Assembly (NCBI GenBank): GCA_020718945.1
Contig: DYRB01000178.1
Coordinates: forward strand, 1 to 6,431
Direction of reading: 5' to 3'
Length of the DNA stretch: 6,431 nucleotides
DNA from: Lamprocystis purpurea
Lineage (GTDB): Bacteria > Pseudomonadota > Gammaproteobacteria > Chromatiales > Chromatiaceae
Position numbers and translations under genes: made by a program. Shown here piece by piece: positions 1 through 5,166 of this stretch. Each line of letters starts with the position of its first letter. The first letter of the stretch is position 1. Below the pieces are notes generated by a model. It did not search any database. It saw only the letters and a program-made list of their open reading frames with translations, and had not been told where the DNA came from.

Positions 1-113
1 GCTCCCACGGTCGGCCTCCCGGTCGAACCAACACCTAATGCAGACATAGCCTTTTCTTTGTGGCTTGTTTCGCCGTAAGGAAGCAGGTGCCAGATGGGGC
101 TAGGGCCATTCCC

Positions 114-201
114 GCAGGGTCCGCTGCGCGGAGCCGGGCGGCGGGGAACCTCGGGTGACGTGGAGTGCCGCGGGGTCGGCGGTCCGCGCAGCGGACCCTA
201 C
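114..201. repeat. REPIN-like inverted pair of REP palindromes (GGGTCCGC family)
   Basis: A plus-strand copy at 114-132 (GCAGGGTCCGCTGCGCGGA, stem TCCGC/GCGGA with loop TGC) faces a minus-strand copy at 201-181. The second begins GTAG and has a perfect 7-bp stem, GGTCCGC/GCGGACC, with the same 3-base loop. Over the shared 19 bases they differ at one position (GCAG versus GTAG). A tetranucleotide head followed by a short palindrome, in an inverted pair about 50 bases apart, is the published layout of REP doublets or REPINs mobilised by RAYT (Y1 transposase) proteins. The assignment to that class is by form only; no RAYT gene is in the window. Confidence 0.75.
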
Positions 202-246
202 CGCCCCAGGCGCGACCGCCCCAAGTGGGACGGGTTTGCTTTTGGT

Positions 247-266
247 GACGAAGCACCAGATTCGTC
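247..266. repeat. Degenerate palindrome, GACGAA/TTCGTC stem
   Basis: GACGAA (247-252) and TTCGTC (261-266) form a 6-bp stem around an 8-base centre, GCACCAGA. Changing two centre bases would extend it to a longer palindrome resembling the one at 316-341, so it is probably a decayed relative. Function is unknown; it could be a REP relic. Confidence 0.5.
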
Positions 267-315
267 ATCCAGGTCTTGGAAGCCCCGCCTCCCGAAACGC
301 GCTACCCCGCCCCGG

Positions 316-341
316 CGTCACGATGCTCGAGCTTCGTGACG
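316..341. repeat. 26-bp near-perfect palindrome centred on CTCGAG
   Basis: CGTCACGATGCTC (316-328) and GAGCTTCGTGACG (329-341) are reverse complements apart from one T-T mismatch. There is no loop, so this is either an extruding cruciform/REP core or a dimeric protein-binding site. Its similarity to 247-266 (shared GACGAAGC-like arms) and its position among other palindromes favour a repeat family over a dedicated operator. Confidence 0.65.
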
Positions 342-370
342 AGGGGAATCGCACCGGGTGGCCCCGGCCG

Positions 371-389
371 TCCCGGCTGAAGCCGCTCC
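371..389 (-). repeat. REP-like palindrome with GGAG head
   Basis: On the minus strand this reads GGAG followed by CGGCTTCAGCCG, a perfect 5-bp stem (CGGCT/AGCCG on the plus strand at 374-378 and 381-385) around a 2-base centre. A GGAG or GTAG head before a short palindrome is the typical REP form. GAGCGGCTTCAGCC-type repeats are, from general knowledge, common between genes of high-GC gammaproteobacteria. This is a single copy here. Confidence 0.55.
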
Positions 390-515
390 CAGCAGGACAT
401 CGCGGGGCGCTACCCCGGTCGGCCCGGCTCAGGCCCCGGGTGCGTGGCGAAGCCTGCTGGGTTAATCTCCACCGGTCCCCGTCCCCGGCAGTACCGGCAA
501 CCCTTGAGAGCGCGC

Positions 516-519
516 GGAG
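516..519 (+). promoter_or_regulatory. Ribosome binding site for the thioesterase gene
   Basis: GGAG lies 6 bases before the GTG at 526. An in-frame TGA at 505-507 rules out any start further upstream, so this site together with the stop fixes the start codon. Confidence 0.7.
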
Positions 520-525
520 TCCAGC

Positions 526-885
526 GTGGAGAGTTACAAGGTCGTTCGTCCCGAGCACCTGAACCATTTCGGCTTCCTGTTCGGTGGTTTCCTGCTCAAG
601 TGGGTGGACGAGATCTCCTGGATCGCCGCCAGCCGCGACTACCCGGGGTGCAGCTTCGTCACCGTGTCTATGGACCGGGTCGAGTTCCGCCGCGGGGTGC
701 ATCAGGGGACTGTGCTGCGCTTCGAGTCCTGCGAGAGCGCCAAGGGCAACACCTCGGTGGAGTATGAGGTCCAGGTCTTTGCCGACCACCTGGACACAGG
801 GGCGGAGGAGCCCATCTTTTCCACCCACATCCGCTTCGTCTGCCTGGATGCGGAAGGCCGCAAGACGCCGCTGCCGCGGGGCTGA
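526..885 (+). CDS. Acyl-CoA thioesterase-like hotdog protein (YciA/BACH type)
   Basis: This 119-residue cytoplasmic protein probably hydrolyses acyl-CoA thioesters to free acid and CoA. The N-terminal motif runs N13-H-F-G-F-L-F-G-G21 and then D28 in the helix KWVDEI; the family uses an Asn and an Asp at these places for catalysis. Later segments also fit: VTVSMDRVEF (45-54), GNTSVEYEV (74-82) and IRFVCLD (102-108), ending in PLPRG. Its length is slightly short for the family, which often runs to 130-160 residues. The usual Gly-Asp after the central strand is G61-T62 here, a small departure. The GTG start is supported by a GGAG site and an in-frame stop just upstream. The substrate cannot be told from sequence. 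A 125-base repeat-bearing gap separates it from the transporter operon, so co-transcription is uncertain. Confidence 0.88.
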   Translation: MESYKVVRPEHLNHFGFLFGGFLLKWVDEISWIAASRDYPGCSFVTVSMDRVEFRRGVHQGTVLRFESCESAKGNTSVEYEVQVFADHLDTGAEEPIFSTHIRFVCLDAEGRKTPLPRG

Positions 886-946
886 AGGATGGTTGGCGGG
901 GGATCATTGGTCCGGGACCCGCGCCTCAGGGCGTCGGTTGGTTCGA

Positions 947-968
947 CCCAGATCGCACCCTGGGCTAC
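947..968 (-). repeat. Possible REP-like palindrome with GTAG head
   Basis: On the minus strand GTAG (968-965) precedes CCCAG, an 8-base centre and CTGGG (stem arms at 960-964 and 947-951 on the plus strand). It lies directly beside the stronger palindrome at 972-994 in the same orientation. The stem is only 5 bp, so chance is possible. Confidence 0.4.
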
Positions 969-971
969 CTC

Positions 972-994
972 GGTGCGAATAAATTCGCACCTAC
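972..994 (-). repeat. REP-like palindrome (GTAG head, GGTGCGAAT stem)
   Basis: GGTGCGAAT (972-980), AA, and ATTCGCACC (983-991) form a perfect 9-bp palindrome with a 2-base centre. On the minus strand it is headed by GTAG (994-991, sharing one base with the stem). An outer 8-bp inverted pair, GGGACCCG at 914-921 and CGGGTCCC at 997-1004, brackets it. The element ends 16 bases before the GTG at 1011, so a transcript could fold over the initiation region of the transporter operon. Confidence 0.75.
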
Positions 995-1010
995 ACCGGG
1001 TCCCAGGCCC

Positions 1011-2156
1011 GTGACCGTTCAAACCGTTCTTCCCCTGGCGACCCTGGAGCCCCAAGCCAAGGGCCGGGCGACCCTGACCCTCAGCGGCACCTGGCGCCTG
1101 GATCAGCCCTTGCCTGAGGTCGAAGACCTGCTCGGGGCCCTCGCGGACCTGCCGGGTCCCAGCACCCTGGGTTTCGACTGCACGGCCCTGGCCGATTGGG
1201 ACTCCGGCCTGGTCGCCTACCTGACCGTGCTCCAGGGTCAAGCGACCCAAGGCGGCTGGACCCTGGACCCAGCGGGTCTCCCCGAGGGGGTCCAGGGTCT
1301 GCTGCACCTGGCCTTCGCGGTGCCGGAGCGACCCGGCACCCGGCGCGTGGAGGTTGACGAGTCCTTCGTGTACGACATGGGTGCGGAGGCCCTCGGCATG
1401 GTCCGCTCCACCGGGGAGATCATGGCCTTCCTGGGCGACGGGGTGCTGTCCCTGCGCCGCCTGGTGAAGGGGCGGGCACGCATGCGCCGGGCGGACCTGT
1501 GGCTTACCATCCAGCAGGCCGGGGCCGCGGCCCTGCCCATCGTCAGCCTGGTCAGCTTCCTGGTGGGCATGATCTTCGGCTATATCGGGGTCAATCAGCT
1601 CTCCCAGTTCGGGGCGCTCATCTATGTGGCGAGCCTGGTGGGGCTGGCCATGACCATCCAGATGGGGGCGCTCATCACCGCCATAGTCCTGGCCGGGCGC
1701 ACCGGGGCGGCCTATGCGGCCCAACTCGGTACCATGCAGGTCAACGAGGAGATCGACGCCCTGCGTACCCTGGGGCTGCCGCCCATGGACTTCCTGGTCC
1801 TGCCGCGCATGCTGGCCCTGATCCTCATGACGCCGCTGCTGGCGGTCTATGCCGACCTGATGGGCATACTCGGCGGGGCCTTCGTCGGCATCCTGGTCGG
1901 CGGCCTGACCCCCACCGAGTACTTCAACCAGACCCAGGCCAGCATCGGCTGGAACCACATCATCCAGGGGCTGATCAGCGCCGCGGTCTACGGGGCCATA
2001 GTCGCCGTGGCCGGGTGCCTGCGCGGCATGCAGTGCGGGCGCAGCGCCGCCGCCGTGGGCGAGGCGACCACCTCCGCTGTGGTCACTGCCATAGTCGCCA
2101 TCGTCATTGCCGCCGCCGTGCTGACGGTGATCTTCAACGCCCTGGGGCTCCAATGA
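1011..2156 (+). CDS. MlaE-family ABC transporter permease with N-terminal STAS domain
   Basis: This 381-residue inner-membrane permease belongs to an MCE-type lipid transporter. Residues about 20-105 form a STAS/MlaB-like domain (GTWRLDQPLPEV, then FDCTALADWDSGLVAYL). In the E. coli Mla system MlaB is a separate subunit; here it is fused, as in many longer MlaE homologues. From about 165 onward is the MlaE domain, with hydrophobic segments near 170-190, 201-230, 262-300, 318-337 and 355-377. The family signature GRTGAAYAAQLGTM is at 229-242, followed by EEIDALR (246-252) and LPRMLAL. The GTG at 1011 is the likely start because the first in-frame ATG comes only at residue 123, inside the protein; the ribosome site is weak (AGG at 1005-1007). 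The stop overlaps the ATPase start as ATGA, implying translational coupling. Confidence 0.93.
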   Translation: MTVQTVLPLATLEPQAKGRATLTLSGTWRLDQPLPEVEDLLGALADLPGPSTLGFDCTALADWDSGLVAYLTVLQGQATQGGWTLDPAGLPEGVQGLLHLAFAVPERPGTRRVEVDESFVYDMGAEALGMVRSTGEIMAFLGDGVLSLRRLVKGRARMRRADLWLTIQQAGAAALPIVSLVSFLVGMIFGYIGVNQLSQFGALIYVASLVGLAMTIQMGALITAIVLAGRTGAAYAAQLGTMQVNEEIDALRTLGLPPMDFLVLPRMLALILMTPLLAVYADLMGILGGAFVGILVGGLTPTEYFNQTQASIGWNHIIQGLISAAVYGAIVAVAGCLRGMQCGRSAAAVGEATTSAVVTAIVAIVIAAAVLTVIFNALGLQ

Positions 2157-2941
2157 ACACAGCGGCGCGCCCGATTCAGGTCCGCCTGGAGGGGGTTACC
2201 CTGGCCTATGGGGAGACGGTCATTCAGCAGGACCTGAGTTTCGACATAGCCCGTGGGGATGTCTTCGTCATTATGGGCGGCAGCGGCTGCGGCAAGAGTA
2301 CGGTCATGCGCAGCCTCACCGGGCTGCTGGAGCCGGCCGCCGGGCGTATCCTCTACGGCGAGGCGAGCCTGTGGGAGGCTGATCGGGCGGTGCGCACCCG
2401 CATGATGCGCAGGAACGGGGTCATGTACCAGAGCGGCGCCCTGTGGAGTTCCATGACCCTGCTGGAGAACGTTGCCCTGCCGCTCGAACAATACACGAGC
2501 TTAAGCCAGCGGCAGGTGCGCGACATCGCCGCCTACAAGCTGGCCCTGGTGGGGCTGGCGGGGTTCGACGACTATTACCCGGCCCAGATCAGCGGCGGTA
2601 TGCGCAAGCGCGTCGGGGTGGCCAGGGCCATGGCCCTGGACCCGGATACCCTGTTCTTCGATGAGCCCTCCGCCGGGCTCGACCCCCTGAGCGCCCGGCG
2701 CCTGGATGACCTGATCCTGGAACTGCGCGATGGCCTCGGCACCACCATGGTGGTAGTCACCCACGACCTGGCGAGCCTGTTTGCCATCGGCGACGATGCC
2801 GTTTTTCTGGACGCGGAGACCAAGACCATGCTCGCGACCGGCAACCCGCGGGACCTGCGTGACCACAGCCCGGACCCCAGGGTGCGGGCCTTCCTCAGTC
2901 GCGGCGAGGCGGTCGCCGGCCCAGGGGCCCTGCCCGCATGA
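2153..2941 (+). CDS. ABC transporter ATP-binding protein (MlaF-like)
   Basis: This 262-residue cytoplasmic ATPase would power the MCE transporter by ATP binding and hydrolysis as a dimer under the permease. Motifs are complete: Walker A GGSGCGKST (42-50), Q-loop glutamine Q93 in MYQSGALW, signature ISGGMRKR (146-153), Walker B TLFFDEP (166-172) with catalytic E171, D-loop AGLDP (174-178) and switch histidine H204 in VVTHDL. The SGALW and MRKRVGVARA segments are typical of the MlaF/Ttg2A branch. The ATG at 2153 overlaps the permease stop by four bases, and the reading frame upstream of it is a shadow of the permease. The stop at 2939-2941 overlaps the next start in the same way, so the three genes form one operon. 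Confidence 0.95.
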   Translation: MNTAARPIQVRLEGVTLAYGETVIQQDLSFDIARGDVFVIMGGSGCGKSTVMRSLTGLLEPAAGRILYGEASLWEADRAVRTRMMRRNGVMYQSGALWSSMTLLENVALPLEQYTSLSQRQVRDIAAYKLALVGLAGFDDYYPAQISGGMRKRVGVARAMALDPDTLFFDEPSAGLDPLSARRLDDLILELRDGLGTTMVVVTHDLASLFAIGDDAVFLDAETKTMLATGNPRDLRDHSPDPRVRAFLSRGEAVAGPGALPA

Positions 2942-3966
2942 GCCACCAGGCCAGTCCGACCGTCATCGGCGGCTTCGTCCTCGGGGCCCTGGTCCTGGTG
3001 GTGGCGGCCATTATCATTTTTGGCAGCGGGGCCCTGCTCAAGGAGCGGGTGGCCATGGTCACCTATTTCCCCGGCTCGGTGCAGGGGCTGAGCGTGGGGG
3101 CCCAGGTGCAGTTCCAGGGGGTTCAGGTCGGCCAGGTGACTGCCATCGGCCTGGACTATGTGGTCGAGGACGCCAGTTTCCGCATCCCGGTCTCCTACGA
3201 CATCTGGCCGGACGCCATCGGGGTCATAGGTGAGGAGGCGGCGGACATAGACCCCCAGGGGTTCGCCAAGCGGCTGGTGGTCGAGCGCGGTCTGCGTGCC
3301 AGGCTGGAGCCGGTGAGCCTGGTCACCGGGCAGTACATGGTCTCCCTGGGCATGGGCACCCGGAGCCTGCCGCGCTACGTCGGCGGGCCCCAGAGGGGCA
3401 TCGAGATCCCGGCCATCGAGTCCACCCGGGACCGGCTCGGCGACATGCTGCAAACCCTCCCCCTGGACGACCTGGTCAGCGGGGCCGCCGGGACCCTGGC
3501 GGCCCTGCGCTCTCTACTCGACTCCGGGGGCATCCAGGCCCTCATCGCCCACCTGGACCAGACGGTGGGGCAAATCGGGCGCCTGGCCGAGGACCTCGAC
3601 AGCCAGGTCGGGCCCCTGGCGGGGCGGCTGGACGGCACCCTGGGGCGATACGCCGCCCTGGGGGAGCGTCTGACCGCCCGGGTGGACGGGCTGGCGGATG
3701 GGTTAGAGACCACCGCGGCGGACCTGGGGCGGCTGAGCCGCCACCTGGACGCCCAGGTCGAGCCCCTGGCCGCGCGAGCCGGCAATGCCCTGCGCCAGGC
3801 CGATAAGACCCTGGCCACGGTGCAGGGGGCCCTCGCCACGGGGTCCGACCTGCGCTACGGCCTCACCCAGTTCCTCGCCGAGGCCGCCGCCGCGGCCCGC
3901 TCCCTGCGCAACCTGGCCGACTACCTGGAGCGTCACCCGGAGGCCCTGGTGAAGGGCAAGCGGTGA
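2938..3966 (+). CDS. MCE/MlaD-family membrane-anchored substrate-binding protein
   Basis: This 342-residue protein has a single N-terminal membrane anchor (about 9-30) and no cleavage-site-like end, so most of it should lie in the periplasm. The MCE domain spans about 38-140 and shows the family core YFPGSVQGLSVGAQVQFQG (43-61) followed by VQVGQVTAI. MCE proteins form hexameric rings that conduct lipids. Residues 165-330 are helical, Leu/Ala-rich and coiled-coil-like, as expected for a tube or needle extending from the ring. Within it, LDSQVGPLAGRLDGTL (220-235) and LDAQVEPLAARAGNAL (270-285) look like an imperfect 50-residue repeat. The C-terminus, LADYLERHPEAL (326-337), is typical of this subgroup. 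The ATG overlaps the ATPase stop. In related operons a PqiC-type lipoprotein gene often follows; none is seen here. Confidence 0.92.
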   Translation: MSHQASPTVIGGFVLGALVLVVAAIIIFGSGALLKERVAMVTYFPGSVQGLSVGAQVQFQGVQVGQVTAIGLDYVVEDASFRIPVSYDIWPDAIGVIGEEAADIDPQGFAKRLVVERGLRARLEPVSLVTGQYMVSLGMGTRSLPRYVGGPQRGIEIPAIESTRDRLGDMLQTLPLDDLVSGAAGTLAALRSLLDSGGIQALIAHLDQTVGQIGRLAEDLDSQVGPLAGRLDGTLGRYAALGERLTARVDGLADGLETTAADLGRLSRHLDAQVEPLAARAGNALRQADKTLATVQGALATGSDLRYGLTQFLAEAAAAARSLRNLADYLERHPEALVKGKR

Positions 3967-4050
3967 GGCTGGGGTCAGTCATAGGCCACTCTGCTCGCCA
4001 CCCCGGGGACGCGGTGATCGCCTCGCCCCCGGGTTGGGCCGACCCGCCCC

Positions 4051-4631
4051 CTACCAACGCCCAGAGATAGGCTTGTCCGTGGCAGTGCCAAAGACCCCGC
4101 TCGGCAGGTCGGCGGCGTTGAGCGTCTGGCCCCCATCCAGATCCAGATAGAAGCGCCCCTCATCCACGCCGTCGCCGTCCCAGTCCCCGATCACCGGCAG
4201 GTCCTTGGCCGCACCGAAGGCCTGGCTCAGCCGGTCCAGGGTCGCGCTGTAGACCCCATTGCCGTCGAAGTCCAGGTGCCGTCGGCGTTCAGCCGGAACA
4301 CCCCCACCTCACCCCCGCCGCCGCCCTGGTTGGCGGCGACCAGCACCTTGCCATCGGGCTGCACCGCCAGGCCGATCTGGAGCTGCGAGACGAAGGCGTT
4401 GCCGCCAAAGGGCAATTCGCGCTGGCCGTCGGTGTAGAAACTGGTGTCGAGGGTGCCGTCGGCCTTGTAGATGGAGGCCAGGCCGGTGATCGGCGCGAAG
4501 CGGCTGGCGAAGTTGAAGAAGCCGCTGCCCACGGCCAGCACGCGACCGTCGGCCAGCGGCACCGCGGCGCGCCACTCGCCTTGGTAGTCGGCCAACATCG
4601 AGTTGACGATGCCGTCGCCGCTGAAGCCTTG
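4051..4631 (-). pseudogene. Remnant of a secreted delta-60 repeat / Ca-binding-like protein
   Basis: Read on the minus strand, convincing protein starts near 4631 (GFSGDGIVNSML) with no start codon of its own. It continues through delta-60-like repeats: AVPLADGRVLAVG, YKADGTLDTSFYTDG, then GLAVQPDGKVLVAANQ and VFRLNADGTW. At about 4277-4272 the frame breaks. In the next frame the protein resumes as DFDGNGVYSATLDRLSQAFG, then LPVIGDWDGDGVDEGRFYLD, and ends ISGRW with a TAG at 4053-4051. The DWDGDGVDE loop resembles calcium-binding FG-GAP or thrombospondin-type repeats. Parent proteins of this kind are usually long, secreted or surface-bound. This piece of about 190 codons has lost the 5' end as well as the frame, so it is best read as a decaying fragment. 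Its opposite orientation to every other gene in the window fits a relict locus. Confidence 0.75.
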
Positions 4632-4772
4632 CAGAGCGCCGCGAGCGGCCCCCGGCCCGGGTGGCCTGTGGATGGGGGGGGCCGGCGCCCGCCGATTGCC
4701 GACTGCGGCGTCATCGGCAGTGAGCCCCTGGCGCAAGCAACAGCGCACCGGGCGCTTGCCGCCTGGGCCGCG

Positions 4773-4820
4773 GATTCGGTACCTTGCCGGAGCCAACCGA
4801 ATCGAACCACACCCGAATCG
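4773..4820. promoter_or_regulatory. Possible operator or 5' hairpin: three CCGAATC words before the small membrane protein
   Basis: GATTCGGT (4773-4780) and ACCGAATC (4796-4803) are a perfect 8-bp inverted pair with a 15-base centre. A further direct copy of CCGAATCG at 4813-4820 repeats the one at 4797-4804, 16 bases along. All three lie within 65 bases of the GTG at 4836, directly before its ribosome site. This could be a multi-site operator or an RNA stem. No convincing promoter hexamers could be assigned. Confidence 0.35.
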
Positions 4821-4823
4821 TCT

Positions 4824-4830
4824 GGAGGAG
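4824..4830 (+). promoter_or_regulatory. Strong ribosome binding site for the small membrane protein
   Basis: GGAGGAG lies 5 bases before the GTG at 4836. This is the strongest such site in the window. It decides the start of a gene whose open frame otherwise extends upstream, through sequence antisense to the decayed repeat-protein fragment. Confidence 0.75.
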
Positions 4831-4835
4831 TTGCC

Positions 4836-5081
4836 GTGCGGGAAGTCGCCCCAGCGGTCGCCCGACCCCAGGCACCCGGCCAACTGGCCAGCGTCCTCGG
4901 CGGCCTGCTACCCCTGGTGGACAGCCTCGCCGCCAGGCCGCGGTTGGTGCTGGTCGCGGGGGGCCTGGCCCTGGCCTGGATGTTCGTCTGGCTGGTCCGG
5001 CACCAGGGGGTGTCGGCCCTGACCGGCCTGGTCCTGGCCCTGGCCCTGGCCCTGGCCCTGGCCCTGGCCGTCCTGGACTGA
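4836..5081 (+). CDS. Small two-helix membrane protein with Leu-Ala repeat
   Basis: The predicted protein has 81 residues and I do not recognise its family. Residues 1-34 are polar to amphipathic (REVAPAVARPQAPGQL, then a short hydrophobic stretch LGGLLPLVDSL). A first membrane helix runs about 36-54 (LVLVAGGLALAWMFVWLV). After the short turn RHQGVS a second, about 61-80, is almost pure Leu-Ala: six LA units (67-78) encoded by perfect CTGGCC hexamers. The GTG start follows an excellent GGAGGAG site. An earlier start in the same open frame is unlikely because that stretch covers the gene-poor junction and the antisense of the pseudogene. The next gene begins 85 bases downstream on the same strand, so the two may be co-transcribed. 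Function unknown; an inner-membrane location is inferred. Confidence 0.7.
   Translation: MREVAPAVARPQAPGQLASVLGGLLPLVDSLAARPRLVLVAGGLALAWMFVWLVRHQGVSALTGLVLALALALALALAVLD
5034..5069 (+). repeat. Hexanucleotide microsatellite, CTGGCC x 6
   Basis: Six uninterrupted, identical CTGGCC units (36 bases) lie inside the small membrane protein gene. A 6-base unit changes length without shifting frame, so gain or loss of a unit would add or remove one Leu-Ala pair in the second membrane helix. Confidence 0.95.
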
Positions 5082-5166
5082 CGGTACGCCTACCTAGAGG
5101 GCCAGGCGGTCCCACCCCCAACAGACGCCTTCGCCTCGACCGATCCCCCAATCACAGGTCCCAGCC

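Larger units (their letters stand above)
1..525. other. Gene-free region rich in REP-like palindromes
   Basis: No reading frame here looks like a real protein: the open frames are arginine/proline-rich products of high GC and overlap each other on both strands. Between 114 and 389 lie at least five short palindromes, listed separately, belonging to at least three sequence families. Two copies of GCGCTACCCCG (299-309 and 407-417, 108 bases apart) read as GTAG-containing heads on the minus strand, which adds to the repeat character. The 12-mer GGTCGAACCAAC at 21-32 recurs inverted at 937-948. I see no tRNA, clear promoter or terminator. Bases 36-76 are noticeably more AT-rich than the rest. Confidence 0.7.

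Noticed and set aside
94..562. Several overlapping open frames in the 5' region
   Set aside because: Their products are Arg/Pro-rich, overlap each other in different frames and strands, cross the REP palindromes and lack ribosome sites.
702..2153. Long 483-codon open frame on the minus strand
   Set aside because: It is antisense to the permease, whose protein is clearly real. The product is Gly/His/Gln-rich with no domain, as expected from high-GC third-position bias.
2575..3453. 292-codon minus-strand open frame
   Set aside because: It is antisense to the ATPase and MCE genes, low-complexity, and has no recognisable motif.
3967..4050. Intrinsic terminator after the MCE gene
   Set aside because: A short stem CGGGT/ACCCG with a 7-base loop can be drawn near 4029-4045, but it is weak and not followed by a T-run.
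4674..4681. Run of eight G as a phase-variable tract
   Set aside because: It lies between the pseudogene fragment and the small gene's control region and is not inside a convincing coding frame or at promoter spacing.
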